Shown piece by piece: positions 9,348-17,884 of a stretch of 64,000 nucleotides of DNA (position 1 is the stretch's first letter; every line of letters begins with the position of its first letter). Made by a program: the position numbers and the translations under genes. The DNA comes from Blastocatellia bacterium AA13 (GTDB lineage: Bacteria > Acidobacteriota > Blastocatellia > UBA7656). The notes below the pieces were generated by a model, which ran no database searches, was not told the DNA's origin, and was given only the letters and a program-made list of their open reading frames with translations. The stretch is from assembly GCA_003222245.1 (NCBI GenBank), contig QHVH01000026.1, positions 1-64,000 on the forward strand, in the 5' to 3' direction.

Positions 9348-10268
9348 TTACTCAGTGCTCGTTTCCAGCGCTGCTTCAAGTCTGCGCTCCAATATTTGTT
9401 CTTCTCCAAACCCTTCGAGCCGCAAATAAAAATCGGCGACGGCGTTTAACGCTTGCTGAGGTACAAGCCCTACAATTTCGGATCCGATAACAGGCACTCC
9501 ATATCGCTCGGCCTCGCTCCTCACCATCTCGAAGACCCGAAAGAGCGGCGTGCCTTCGAAGTTGACCATGTTCATCGAGACCTGAACGATGCCTCGATCT
9601 TTCAACTCGAACCCAAGGGCCTTTACAAACCTGAGCCCCCCGTTTTGATGCCTGACCGCGCGGGCGATCTTTGTGGCGATCGTGATGTCGGAAGTTCCGA
9701 GATTTATGTTGTAGGCGATTAATGGCGGCCGAGCGCCGACGGCCGTGATGCCCGCGGTGGGATGAACGCGCGCCTCTCCATAATCGGGAAGCCGCGAGGG
9801 GTTGCGGGCGATGTCGTCGCGAATGCCTTCGAACTGGCCTTTACGCACCGTCGCAAGGTTTTCTCGTTCGAGCCGTGTAGCCGCCTTCTCGTACAGATAA
9901 ATGGGAATACCGAGCTCGCGCCACATCCGCTCACCACATTGGCGTGCCAGCGCGATGCACTCTTCCATCGTGACCCCCGATATCGGAATGAATGGGACAA
10001 CGTCGACGGCCCCCATCCTGGGATGTTCGCCGCTGTGGTGATTGAGGTCGATTAGCTCCGCCGCCTTCCTTGCGCCAGCCAATGCGGCGTCCACAACGCG
10101 TTCCGGCGGAGCTACAAAGGTGATGACGGAACGGTTGTGATCGGCGTCGGACTCTCGATCCAGGAGAACCGCGCCTTGAGTCGCCTTAATGGCGGCGACG
10201 ATTTCGCCGACTACTTCGGTCCGGCGGCCTTCACTGAAATTCGGAACACATTCGACAATTTTTCGCAT
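9348..10268 (-). CDS. ftcD: Glutamate formimidoyltransferase
   Basis: Protein of 306 residues that transfers the formimino group of N-formimino-glutamate, a histidine breakdown product, to tetrahydrofolate. The opening IVECVPNFSEGR, the DHNRSVITFVAPPE segment and HPRMGAVDVVPFIP (about 82-95) are diagnostic of the FTCD N-terminal domain. Length matches the stand-alone bacterial form. It lies 136 nt downstream of hutI and is followed without gap by the cyclodeaminase, so the three genes form the folate-dependent branch of histidine degradation. The earlier genes hutH and hutU are not in the window. Confidence 0.95.
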   Translation of the reverse strand: MRKIVECVPNFSEGRRTEVVGEIVAAIKATQGAVLLDRESDADHNRSVITFVAPPERVVDAALAGARKAAELIDLNHHSGEHPRMGAVDVVPFIPISGVTMEECIALARQCGERMWRELGIPIYLYEKAATRLERENLATVRKGQFEGIRDDIARNPSRLPDYGEARVHPTAGITAVGARPPLIAYNINLGTSDITIATKIARAVRHQNGGLRFVKALGFELKDRGIVQVSMNMVNFEGTPLFRVFEMVRSEAERYGVPVIGSEIVGLVPQQALNAVADFYLRLEGFGEEQILERRLEAALETSTE

Positions 10269-10404
10269 GTTGATTCAACGCCATCCGCGGGGTTTGATAG
10301 CAAGCTGAGGGATGACTTCAGTGGGGAACTCTACCCGATCGATTGGGTGCATGCAAAACACGAGTCGGCGATCATCGGTCGGCAGTCGGTTATCAGGGGA
10401 TAAG

Positions 10405-11664
10405 TCATCGGTGCTCCGCGCGGTCAACGACGATCTCGCCTGATTTAATTACGAGCCGTGCGTGATTGACTCCGAAGAAATAGGGTATCTGCCTGAAGTC
10501 TGTACAGTCGAAGAGTACAAGATCGGCCTGCTTGCCTGATTCGATGGAGCCCACTCGCGAGCCAATGCCAAGGGAGTGCGCGGCATTGATAGTAGCGGCG
10601 GTGATTGCCTCGGCTGGAGTAAGGCGCATCTGCGAACACGCGATCGACAACACCATTTGCATCGAGGGCGTGGGAGAGCTGCCCGGATTGAAATCGGTTG
10701 CGATTGCCAGAGCAAGTCCCGCATCGATCATTTCGCGCGCCGGAGGATATCGACTGAGCCCCAGGTTGAATACAGCGCCTGGAAGCAAAACGGCCGCAAC
10801 TCCACTCGATCGCAAGGCCTCGATGCCGGCTCCGTCGATCCATTCAAGATGATCCGCGGTTGCGGCGCCGAATTCGGCGGCCGCCTCCGCTCCGCCGCTC
10901 AAGCTCAATTGCTCAGCGTGAATTCGAATTCCGAAGCCGAGTTCACTAGCTCGCTTGAGTACTCGCCGCGTCTGCGCGGCAGAAAAAACATGAGATTCGC
11001 AGAATACGTCGCAGTAGCGGGCGAGCCCTTCTATTGCTACTTGCGGCAGCATTTCCTCTACTACCAACTTTACATAGTCGTCAGGAGAACCGCGATACTC
11101 CGGCGGTATCTCATGCGCTCCTAAAAAAGTCGGGATCAAATCCAATGGCGTTTCGTCGTTCAGCCGCTTGATTACACGGAGAATTTTTAGCTCGTCGTCG
11201 AGAGTCAACCCGTATCCGCTCTTTGCCTCAATCGTGGTTGTGCCGTGTTCGAGGAACCATCGTACTCTTGGCAGAGCCATTTCGAAGAGTTCCTCTTCGG
11301 AGGCGGCGCGCGTCTTGCGCACCGTCGAGAGTATTCCGCCTCCTCGCGCTGCGATGTCCTGGTAGGTCAGGCCGGTCGCACGCATTTCGTACTCATCTTC
11401 CCGACTGCCCGCGAAGACCGGATGCGTGTGCGCATCTACAAACCCCGGCATTACGACGCGACCGTTTGCATCGATTACCGCGGCCTCTCTTGATGTCTTG
11501 GCCTGAACGGCTGCTGGGGACCCTGTTTCAACGATGATGCCGTCGCGGATTAAGAGTGCTGCGTTCTTCTGAACGGCGAGGTCTCTCATTTCTTCTCCGA
11601 CGCGGGGACGAGAGAGACTGGCAAGCGTTGCGAGTTGCGCGTTTGTTATAAGAAGCTCGTTCAT
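10405..11664 (-). CDS. hutI: Imidazolonepropionase
   Basis: Amidohydrolase of 419 residues that opens imidazolone-5-propionate to N-formimino-L-glutamate, the third step of histidine degradation. Metal-ligand motif DAHTHPVFAG (about 77-86), the DE-LKILRVIKRLN and R-I-H-A-E-Q-L-S (about 245-252) blocks, and the D-F-N-P-G-S-S-P-T (about 323-331) motif are all typical of HutI. It is the first gene of the minus-strand group. Its product is the substrate of the formimidoyltransferase encoded next. Its 5' side faces nadB across the palindromic element at 11738-12100. Confidence 0.96.
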   Translation of the reverse strand: MNELLITNAQLATLASLSRPRVGEEMRDLAVQKNAALLIRDGIIVETGSPAAVQAKTSREAAVIDANGRVVMPGFVDAHTHPVFAGSREDEYEMRATGLTYQDIAARGGGILSTVRKTRAASEEELFEMALPRVRWFLEHGTTTIEAKSGYGLTLDDELKILRVIKRLNDETPLDLIPTFLGAHEIPPEYRGSPDDYVKLVVEEMLPQVAIEGLARYCDVFCESHVFSAAQTRRVLKRASELGFGIRIHAEQLSLSGGAEAAAEFGAATADHLEWIDGAGIEALRSSGVAAVLLPGAVFNLGLSRYPPAREMIDAGLALAIATDFNPGSSPTPSMQMVLSIACSQMRLTPAEAITAATINAAHSLGIGSRVGSIESGKQADLVLFDCTDFRQIPYFFGVNHARLVIKSGEIVVDRAEHR

Positions 11665-11737
11665 TTTGCGCCAATGCTACTCGATCTTCGGTTCCTTGCT
11701 CAATCTCACGAAAACCTCAAAACATCAAGGGCATGCC

Positions 11738-12100
11738 CAAGACTAAGAGGGCGTAAAGAATTTACTTCCCGTTTTGAACGTTGCTTGTGGTAATGAGCGG
11801 GAGAGATGAGAGGACTGTCGTTTATCGATGCGGACGAGTTAGGCAATGCTGGCCACAACCCCGGTGGGGTTGGAAACGACGCGGCGATCTAACCCAGGGT
11901 AGCCGAGTACGGCAACCGCTGGGCTGAAGGCTGCAACCCCTTTGGGGTTGACGGATTCCGGTTGATGAACTTCGGTTGATGAACTTCGGTTGACGGATTC
12001 CGGTTGATGGACTCCGGTTGACGGAGACCGAGTTGACCGACAGCAGGGTTGATGGAGGTTCAAAACGGGAAGTTACTCTTTTGCGCTCCCCAAGTCTTGA
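11738..12100. mobile_element. MITE/REP-like non-coding palindromic element
   Basis: About 360 nt with no gene separate the divergent hutI and nadB. The ends are inverted repeats of 43 nt (11737-11779 and 12058-12100) that agree at about 33 positions. The outer caagact and the inner acttcccgttttgaac (16 nt, perfect) are the best parts. Inside are three palindromes: 11856-11872 (7-bp stem), an imperfect cruciform at about 11893-11922, and 11934-11950 (7-bp stem), plus a 14-nt tandem repeat. The inner palindromes of the form caacccc-nnn-ggggttg resemble REP elements mobilised by RAYT transposases. No transposase lies nearby, so the element would be non-autonomous. I could not identify a clear target-site duplication. 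A regulatory role at this divergent promoter region is also possible. Confidence 0.6.
11948..12031. repeat. Six copies of a 14-nt tandem repeat
   Basis: Six units of 14 nt run head to tail from 11948 to 12031. The first four are ttgacggattccgg, ttgatgaacttcgg (twice) and ttgacggattccgg, and the last two differ by a few bases. Two further weaker ttga units follow. The repeat lies inside the MITE/REP-like element. Because 14 is not a multiple of three, the open frame that crosses it on the minus strand is only a by-product of the repeat. Confidence 0.85.
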
Positions 12101-12171
12101 TCGGCCGGGCGATTGTTTACCGCGCTCCGGCCATCACATAATCGAATGCGGCTGCGAGGAACATTTTGTCA

Positions 12172-13707
12172 ATGACGGATCAAACCGATTTCATAGTAGT
12201 AGGCAGCGGAGTCGCAGGGCTTCGAGCGGCGGTGGAACTGGCTGCGGCCGGCCGAGTCACCATTCTCACCAAGGATCGAATCACTGAGTCCAACACCGAA
12301 TATGCGCAGGGCGGAATAGCGGTTGTGCTGAACGACGATGACGAGATCGGGCTCCATTATCAAGACACGATAGACGCTGGAGCCGGCTTGTGCGACGAGG
12401 AGGCAGTGGCGGTACTTGTGGAAGAGGGGCCGCACTACATTCTCGAAATGATAGATCACGGCGCCGAGTTCGACCGCGACGCGGGGGAACTCGCCTTTAC
12501 GCGCGAGGCGGCTCACTCGCGACGCCGAATTCTGCACGCGCACGGAGATGCGACCGGACGCGAGATCGTACGGGCGCTTGTTGCATGGACGAAACAGACA
12601 TCCGGCATCGAATTCCGCGCCCATGCCTGTACTCAGTCGTTGATCGTGAAACATGGGCGGTGCCTTGGAGTGACGTATGTCGAGCCGGACACGTACAGAA
12701 TCAGGGCGTTGTATGCGCGGGCCGTGGTTCTCGCAACCGGAGGCGCGGGGCAGCTCTATTTGCATACGACCAACCCTGATGTTGCGACAGGCGACGGTCA
12801 GGCGATGGCGTATAGGGCGGGAGCGGTCGCGGCCGACATGGAATTTGTTCAGTTTCATCCGACGGCGCTTGGGCTCGCCGATGCGCCGCGATTTCTGTTG
12901 AGTGAAGCAATGCGAGGCGAAGGGGGAATTCTGTTGAACAGCGAGGGCAAGCGATTTATGTCTCGATACGATGAACGCGCCGAGCTCGCGCCTCGCGATG
13001 TAGTGAGCCGAGCGATTTATTTCGAGATGCAGAGGACCTCCTCGCCAAATGTCTATCTTGATTTGCGTCACCTCGATCGTAGATTTGTCCGGAGCCGATT
13101 TCCTCAAATATTTCGGACCTGCTTGCTCTACAACATCGACATTACTCGGGATCTGATCCCGGTGAGTCCCGCGGCTCATTACATTATGGGAGGAGTTCGG
13201 ACAGACACCTTTGGCCGCACGAGCCTGGCGGGCTTATATGCGGCGGGTGAGGTCGCCTGCACCGGAGTTCATGGCGCGAACAGACTCGCATCGAATTCGC
13301 TGCTCGAAGGCCTCGTATTCGGCGCTCGCGCCGGAGAAACGGCCGCTAGCGAAGCATCGTCGGATGTAGAGCGCGCGGTCGCTCGCGACTGGGACATCGG
13401 TCAATTGGCCGATTGGCGTATCGATGACGGCACCCGCGCGGCGGTCAAGAGGGTTATGTGGAGCGACGTCGGCATTGTCAGAGAGGATAGCGGCCTCAAT
13501 CGGGCGCTGAGCGCGCTCAAGGAGATTGCGGAGCGGCCTCTGAATACGCGTTCATGGAACTTTGTGACGCTCGCGAGATTGGTTGCGGAGGCGGCATTAT
13601 CGCGGCGGGAGTCGCGAGGCGCACACTATCGAAGCGACTATCCTGCGCTTGATGATGATATCTTCAAGCTGCACACGCTTCAGCAGCGGCCGACGGACGG
13701 TTCATAA
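12172..13707 (+). CDS. nadB: L-aspartate oxidase
   Basis: FAD enzyme of 511 residues that oxidises L-aspartate to iminoaspartate, the first step of de novo NAD synthesis. The dinucleotide motif GSGVAGLRAA is near residue 10, the family EYAQGGIA near 44, HPTAL near 226 and the long G-V-x-T-D...G-L-Y-A-A-G-E-x-A-x-T-G-V-H-G-A-N-R-L block near 342-370. ATG 12172 is preferred over an in-frame TTG six nt upstream; gagga sits before both. The partner genes nadA and nadC are not adjacent. Iminoaspartate is unstable, so a quinolinate synthase must exist elsewhere. Confidence 0.95.
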   Translation: MTDQTDFIVVGSGVAGLRAAVELAAAGRVTILTKDRITESNTEYAQGGIAVVLNDDDEIGLHYQDTIDAGAGLCDEEAVAVLVEEGPHYILEMIDHGAEFDRDAGELAFTREAAHSRRRILHAHGDATGREIVRALVAWTKQTSGIEFRAHACTQSLIVKHGRCLGVTYVEPDTYRIRALYARAVVLATGGAGQLYLHTTNPDVATGDGQAMAYRAGAVAADMEFVQFHPTALGLADAPRFLLSEAMRGEGGILLNSEGKRFMSRYDERAELAPRDVVSRAIYFEMQRTSSPNVYLDLRHLDRRFVRSRFPQIFRTCLLYNIDITRDLIPVSPAAHYIMGGVRTDTFGRTSLAGLYAAGEVACTGVHGANRLASNSLLEGLVFGARAGETAASEASSDVERAVARDWDIGQLADWRIDDGTRAAVKRVMWSDVGIVREDSGLNRALSALKEIAERPLNTRSWNFVTLARLVAEAALSRRESRGAHYRSDYPALDDDIFKLHTLQQRPTDGS

Positions 13708-13731
13708 TCGGCTGCCGTCAGGCGTGAAATC

Positions 13732-13761
13732 TTGACAATAAATCCCGGCAGCAAATATATT
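13732..13761 (+). promoter_or_regulatory. Sigma-70-type promoter of tRNA-Gln
   Basis: A perfect -35 box TTGACA (13732-13737) and a -10 box TATATT (13756-13761) are separated by 18 nt. The predicted transcription start is around 13768, about five nt before the first base of the tRNA. Confidence 0.8.
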
Positions 13762-13772
13762 GTCAGCGCTGC

Positions 13773-13846
13773 TGGGAGGTCGTTCAACGGTAGGACAGCA
13801 GACTCTGACTCTGCTTATCGGGGTTCGAATCCCTGCCTCCCAGCCA
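13773..13846 (+). tRNA. tRNA-Gln, anticodon CUG
   Basis: A complete cloverleaf can be folded: the acceptor stem TGGGAGG pairs with CCTCCCA (13836-13842), the anticodon stem gcaga/tctgc encloses the loop ctctgac with anticodon CTG, and the T arm carries ggttcgaatcc. The 3' CCA is encoded (13844-13846). It reads CAG codons. The gene stands immediately upstream of glnS, the synthetase that charges it. Confidence 0.97.
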
Positions 13847-13857
13847 CTATAGTGAAC

Positions 13858-13913
13858 CGGCTGCAAGGCGGTCTCTACAAACGACGGTCTCTACAAACGA
13901 ATAGAAGCAGCCG
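13858..13913 (+). repeat. Inverted repeat enclosing a perfect 16-nt tandem duplication
   Basis: Between the tRNA and glnS the 16-nt unit cggtctctacaaacga occurs twice in direct tandem (13869-13884, 13885-13900). The pair is flanked by a 7-bp inverted repeat, CGGCTGC at 13858-13864 and GCAGCCG at 13907-13913. The structure would form at the 3' side of the tRNA transcript or in the glnS leader. Confidence 0.7.
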
Positions 13914-13972
13914 TGACTAAAGCAACTCGATTCTTCATCCCGCCATTCAAATGCTCTCATAGGAGATAGAAA

Positions 13973-15685
13973 ATGACAGCGGAATCTAGTTCCGGCGCCG
14001 CATCGCCTGAATCGCCGGGTAGATCGAATTTTATTCGCGACATTATCATTGAAGACATCAAGGCCGGCAGGAACAATGGCCGAGTGCAGACCCGCTTTCC
14101 TCCCGAGCCAAACGGGTATCTGCACATAGGACACGCAAAGGCAATATGCCTGGGCTTCGGGTTGGCTGAAGAGTTCGGCGGCAAGTGCAATTTACGTTTC
14201 GATGACACCAATCCTTCAAAAGAAGAAACCGAATACGTCGATTCGATAATGGAAGATGTCCGTTGGCTTGGGTTCAAGTGGGACGGCCTCTTCTATGCCT
14301 CCGACTACTTCGCGCAGCTCTACGAGTGGGCCGTCCAGTTGATCAAAGCAGGAAAAGCCTATGTGTGTGATCTGAGCGCGGACGAAGTTCGCCGGTATCG
14401 CGGCACCTTGACCGAACCTGGAAAAGAAAGCCCCTATAGAAACCGTACGTTGGATGAGAATCTCGATCTATTTGAGCTAATGAAGAAGGGTGAGTTTCCC
14501 GACGGCGCTCGAACCTTGCGCGCAAAGATAGATATGGCGTCGCCGAATCTGAATCTGCGCGACCCGGTTATGTATCGAATTCTCCACACCGAACATCACC
14601 GAACGGGCAACGAGTGGTGCATCTATCCGATGTATGACTACGCCCACGGACAGTCGGATTCGATCGAAAACGTCACTCATTCGATTTGCACCCTGGAATT
14701 CGAAAATAATCGCCCGTTATACAACTGGTTCATCGAGAACCTCGGAATATTTCCATCGCGCCAGTTCGAATTCGACAGGCTGAACCTTACCTATACTCTT
14801 CTAAGCAAGCGCAAGCTGCTGACGCTGGTCGAACAGGGACACGTGAGCGGTTGGAACGATCCGCGAATGCCTACCCTCTCGGGATTGCGTAGACGCGGTT
14901 ATACGCCCGAGGCCATTCGAAATTTTGGCGAGAGTCTCAGCGTGTCAAAGACAAACAGCACGGTTCAGCTTTCGGCGCTCGAACATTTCGTCAGGGAAGA
15001 TCTGAATAAGCGGGCCGCGCGCGTCATGGCGGTTTTGCGCCCGCTCAAAGTGATAATCGACAACTACTCGGACGATCTGGTCGAGGAAATGGAAGCGGTG
15101 AACAATCCCGAAGATGCCGGAATGGGGACTCGCACGGTTCCGTTTTCAAAGGTGCTCTATATAGAACAGGACGATTTCAAAGAAGACCCGCCGAAGGGCT
15201 ATTTCCGGCTTTCGCCGGGCCGTGAGGTACGCCTCAGATACGGTTATTTGATTACCTGCACCAATGTGGTGAAGAACTCTCGGGGAGACATTGTCGAATT
15301 GCATTGCACCTACGATCCGGCAACACGAGGCGGAACGACTCCGGATGGGCGCAAGGTCAAGTCGACCATTCACTGGGTCTCAGCAACGCATGCGTTGGAC
15401 TGTGAGGTTCGGCTCTATGACAATCTCTTTGTTAAGGAGAACCCGAGTGAGGTTGAGGAAGGGCAGGATTTCACCGCGAATCTAAATTCGAACTCGTTGG
15501 AGATATTATCCGGATGCAAGATCGAACCAAGCCTGCAGAGCGCGGCTCCGGGTGCGCTGTACCAGTTTGAACGACTCGGCTACTTTTGCGCCGATCCTGA
15601 TTCGGGCAGCGAAAGCCTGGTCTTCAATCGAACAATCGGACTTCGTGATACGTGGTCGAAGATCGAGAAGCGCGAAAAGAAGTAA
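13973..15685 (+). CDS. glnS: Glutaminyl-tRNA synthetase
   Basis: Class I synthetase of 570 residues that directly charges tRNA-Gln with glutamine in the cytosol. The HIGH box is at 51-54 within P-N-G-Y-L-H-I-G-H, the KMSKS equivalent is LSKRKL at 277-282, and the two C-terminal beta-barrel anticodon-binding domains are present (up to D-T-W-S-K-I-E-K). The ribosome binding site aggagat precedes ATG 13973. Only some bacteria have GlnRS, an enzyme thought to have come from eukaryotes; the rest use the GatCAB route. Its placement beside tRNA-Gln suggests the pair is inherited together. A strong terminator follows. Confidence 0.97.
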   Translation: MTAESSSGAASPESPGRSNFIRDIIIEDIKAGRNNGRVQTRFPPEPNGYLHIGHAKAICLGFGLAEEFGGKCNLRFDDTNPSKEETEYVDSIMEDVRWLGFKWDGLFYASDYFAQLYEWAVQLIKAGKAYVCDLSADEVRRYRGTLTEPGKESPYRNRTLDENLDLFELMKKGEFPDGARTLRAKIDMASPNLNLRDPVMYRILHTEHHRTGNEWCIYPMYDYAHGQSDSIENVTHSICTLEFENNRPLYNWFIENLGIFPSRQFEFDRLNLTYTLLSKRKLLTLVEQGHVSGWNDPRMPTLSGLRRRGYTPEAIRNFGESLSVSKTNSTVQLSALEHFVREDLNKRAARVMAVLRPLKVIIDNYSDDLVEEMEAVNNPEDAGMGTRTVPFSKVLYIEQDDFKEDPPKGYFRLSPGREVRLRYGYLITCTNVVKNSRGDIVELHCTYDPATRGGTTPDGRKVKSTIHWVSATHALDCEVRLYDNLFVKENPSEVEEGQDFTANLNSNSLEILSGCKIEPSLQSAAPGALYQFERLGYFCADPDSGSESLVFNRTIGLRDTWSKIEKREKK

Positions 15686-15740
15686 GGGGCAAGCCGCGGC
15701 TTTGGATGACACTCGGCGGCCGTGCGGGTCGTACCTAAAT

Positions 15741-15774
15741 AAGTAAACCCAGGGCACAGGTCCTGGGTTTACTT
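15741..15774 (+). terminator. Transcription terminator after glnS
   Basis: A perfect 13-bp stem, aagtaaacccagg (15741-15753) with cctgggtttactt (15762-15774), has an 8-nt loop. It lies 55 nt after the glnS stop. The T-rich side of the stem substitutes for a separate U tract. Confidence 0.8.
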
Positions 15775-15880
15775 TCGTGAGGAGCCGAATACCGGGGGAT
15801 CGGCTCCGCTGTTGCGGATCGAAAAAATGTCCACTCTGGCGCTGCTATTCCCTGATTCCCGCTTCGTGGAGTAGACTTGG

Positions 15881-15900
15881 CCTCCGGCTAAGAACGGAGG
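15881..15900 (+). promoter_or_regulatory. Hairpin that could hide the ribosome binding site of the next gene
   Basis: CCTCCG (15881-15886) is complementary to CGGAGG (15895-15900) with an 8-nt loop. The second arm contains the GGAGG ribosome binding site, four nt before the ATG at 15905. Folding would block initiation, as in simple RNA thermometers or protein-controlled leaders. The stem is short, so the effect may be mild. Confidence 0.45.
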
Positions 15901-15904
15901 TTTC

Positions 15905-17749
15905 ATGAAATCAAGGCTCCTCAACTCGCTTCTCGCGGTTCTTCTGCTCGCGCAAATCACACCCTGCCAGTCGCCTTCGAAGGCTCGAAACAAACCTGTC
16001 CAACAAACCGCGACCGTCCCCCTTGAAACTCGCATAAGGAACGTCGAGAACGGACTCCTGCCCGCGGTGCTGGTCAAAGGCGATTCCGGTTGGTCCATTC
16101 AGGACCGGATGAAGCACTACAAGGCGCCGGCCGTCAGCATAGCGGTGATCAACAATTTCAAGGTCGAATGGGCGAAGGCATACGGAGTTAAGGACATCGA
16201 AACTAATGAGCCCGCCGCTACGGACACGTTGTTTCAAGCCGGTTCGATAAGCAAGCCTGTTGCGGCCATGGTCGCGCTCAAGAAGGTTGCCGAGGGCAAG
16301 ATCTCGCTCGAAGAGAATATCAATGACAAGCTGGTTTCGTGGAAACTCCCGGACAACGAATTCACCGCGAGGAAAAAGGTGACGCTTGCGCACCTCTTGA
16401 GTCACACGGGAGGACTGACCGTTCACGGATTTCCGGGTTATGCACCGGGCGAGCGAATTCCAACCCTGCCTCAGGTCCTCGACGGCGCTCCCCCGACCAA
16501 TACGGCGCCGGTGCGCGTTGACTTTGAACCCGGCACGAAGTTCAGGTACTCGGGAGGCGGAGTAACAATCGCGCAGCTCGCGATAATGGACATCGAAAAG
16601 AAGCCCTATCCTCAAATCGGGAGCGAAACAGTGCTGGGTCCGCTCAAGATGACCAACAGCACTTATGCGCAGCCGCTGCCCGATGAGATCAGGCCCAAGG
16701 CCGCTTCGGGTCATCGCCCCAACGGCAAGCCGGTGAATGGGAAGATTCACATCTATCCTGAGATGGCCGCGGCGGGGCTCTGGACAACGCCAAGTGATCT
16801 GGCGAAGTTTGCGATAGAAGTACAACTCTCACTGGCGGGCAGATCGAACAAGGTGCTCTCGAAAGAGATGATCGCCAAGATGGTCACGCCCTTCATACCC
16901 GATTCGGCTGCCGGTCTCGGCTTTTTTGTCGAGAAACATGGCAGCACAACTTACTTCGGGCATAACGGCGCCGATGAAGGATTTCGAGCGACGCTGCTCG
17001 TTCATAAGGAAAAAGGCTACGGCGCCGTGATTATGGTCAACTCCGACAACGACCAGATCATGGCTGAAATCCTGCGGTCGGTCGCAAACGAGTATCAGTG
17101 GGATGAGTATCTGCCGAAACCGAACGCCGTGGTGTCGGTTGATACCGCGAAGCTTGATGAGTACACGGGAAGATTCCTGGTAAGCCCGGACCGCGTGCTT
17201 ACAGTCACAAGGGAAGGCGGAAAGGTGTTCGGCGAGCCAACTCTCTCGCCACGGTTTGAGCTGTTGCCGATCTCCGAAACAGGATTCATTCGCAGGGATC
17301 AAGATGTCTCATACATTTTCCTGAGAGGAGCCGGTGGAAAGTTCGAGTCGATACAGATTCGATTCGAAGGCAGGGCAAGCATCGCCAGCCGAATGGCTCC
17401 TGATGCGAAGATACCATACGAAAAACTGGCCGCCGGACAAATCAGCGAGGCGATCGAGGCGTATCGGACGATCAAGAAACAGAAACCGGCCAATGCAGCG
17501 GTCGAGGAAGAGCGCTTCAACAGCATCGGATACTCATTCCTCGAGGAGAAGAAGTTTGAAGAAGCAATAGCGATTCTGAAGTTGAACGCCGAGCTGTATC
17601 CGAGTTCTTCAAACGTGTATGACAGCCTGGGCGAAGCCTACATGATCAAGGGCGACAAGGAGCTTGCGGTCGCCAACTACAAGAAGTCGCTCGATCTCGA
17701 CCCGCATAACGAAAATGCCATTAATATGATCAAGAAGCTCACTCAGTAA
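15905..17749 (+). CDS. Secreted serine hydrolase (class C beta-lactamase fold) with C-terminal TPR
   Basis: Exported protein of 614 residues. A signal peptide occupies about 1-22. The beta-lactamase/esterase domain has the catalytic S-I-S-K at 114-117, Y-S-G at 215-217 in place of Y-x-N, and HNGADEG near residue 355 in place of K-T-G. These variants favour a peptidase or esterase over a true beta-lactamase. A linker domain follows at about 400-500 and tetratricopeptide repeats at about 510-614, with typical A-I-x-x-L-K-x-N-x-x-L-Y-P-S and L-G-E-A-Y-x-x-x-G-D patterns. The substrate is unknown. The ribosome binding site lies in a small hairpin. Confidence 0.88.
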   Translation: MKSRLLNSLLAVLLLAQITPCQSPSKARNKPVQQTATVPLETRIRNVENGLLPAVLVKGDSGWSIQDRMKHYKAPAVSIAVINNFKVEWAKAYGVKDIETNEPAATDTLFQAGSISKPVAAMVALKKVAEGKISLEENINDKLVSWKLPDNEFTARKKVTLAHLLSHTGGLTVHGFPGYAPGERIPTLPQVLDGAPPTNTAPVRVDFEPGTKFRYSGGGVTIAQLAIMDIEKKPYPQIGSETVLGPLKMTNSTYAQPLPDEIRPKAASGHRPNGKPVNGKIHIYPEMAAAGLWTTPSDLAKFAIEVQLSLAGRSNKVLSKEMIAKMVTPFIPDSAAGLGFFVEKHGSTTYFGHNGADEGFRATLLVHKEKGYGAVIMVNSDNDQIMAEILRSVANEYQWDEYLPKPNAVVSVDTAKLDEYTGRFLVSPDRVLTVTREGGKVFGEPTLSPRFELLPISETGFIRRDQDVSYIFLRGAGGKFESIQIRFEGRASIASRMAPDAKIPYEKLAAGQISEAIEAYRTIKKQKPANAAVEEERFNSIGYSFLEEKKFEEAIAILKLNAELYPSSSNVYDSLGEAYMIKGDKELAVANYKKSLDLDPHNENAINMIKKLTQ

Positions 17750-17884
17750 TGAGAAGTCTCTACACGCTTAATTCGCCGCAAAACAACATAGCTGGTCTTG
17801 CCGTAGATCCCGCTTCGCCGACGCGAGTTGAACCCGGCCTGACGGTGACTCATAATTCCTTCAATTCAGCCCAGCGGAGAGAAG

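Noticed and set aside
11934-11950. Palindrome caacccc-ttt-ggggttg as terminator
   Set aside because: It lies between two divergent genes, so neither transcript would end there; it fits better as part of the REP-like element.
11839-12063. Minus-strand frame of 74 codons with repeated sequence
   Set aside because: It is produced by the 14-nt tandem repeat and the palindromes of the MITE-like element and has no ribosome binding site.
12169-13179. Open frame of 336 codons on the minus strand
   Set aside because: Antisense to nadB, which has all family motifs.
13732-13920. Plus-strand frame of 62 codons
   Set aside because: It begins in the tRNA promoter and runs across the tRNA gene.
15911-16825. 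Open frame of 304 codons on the minus strand
   Set aside because: Antisense to the serine hydrolase gene; no recognisable domain.
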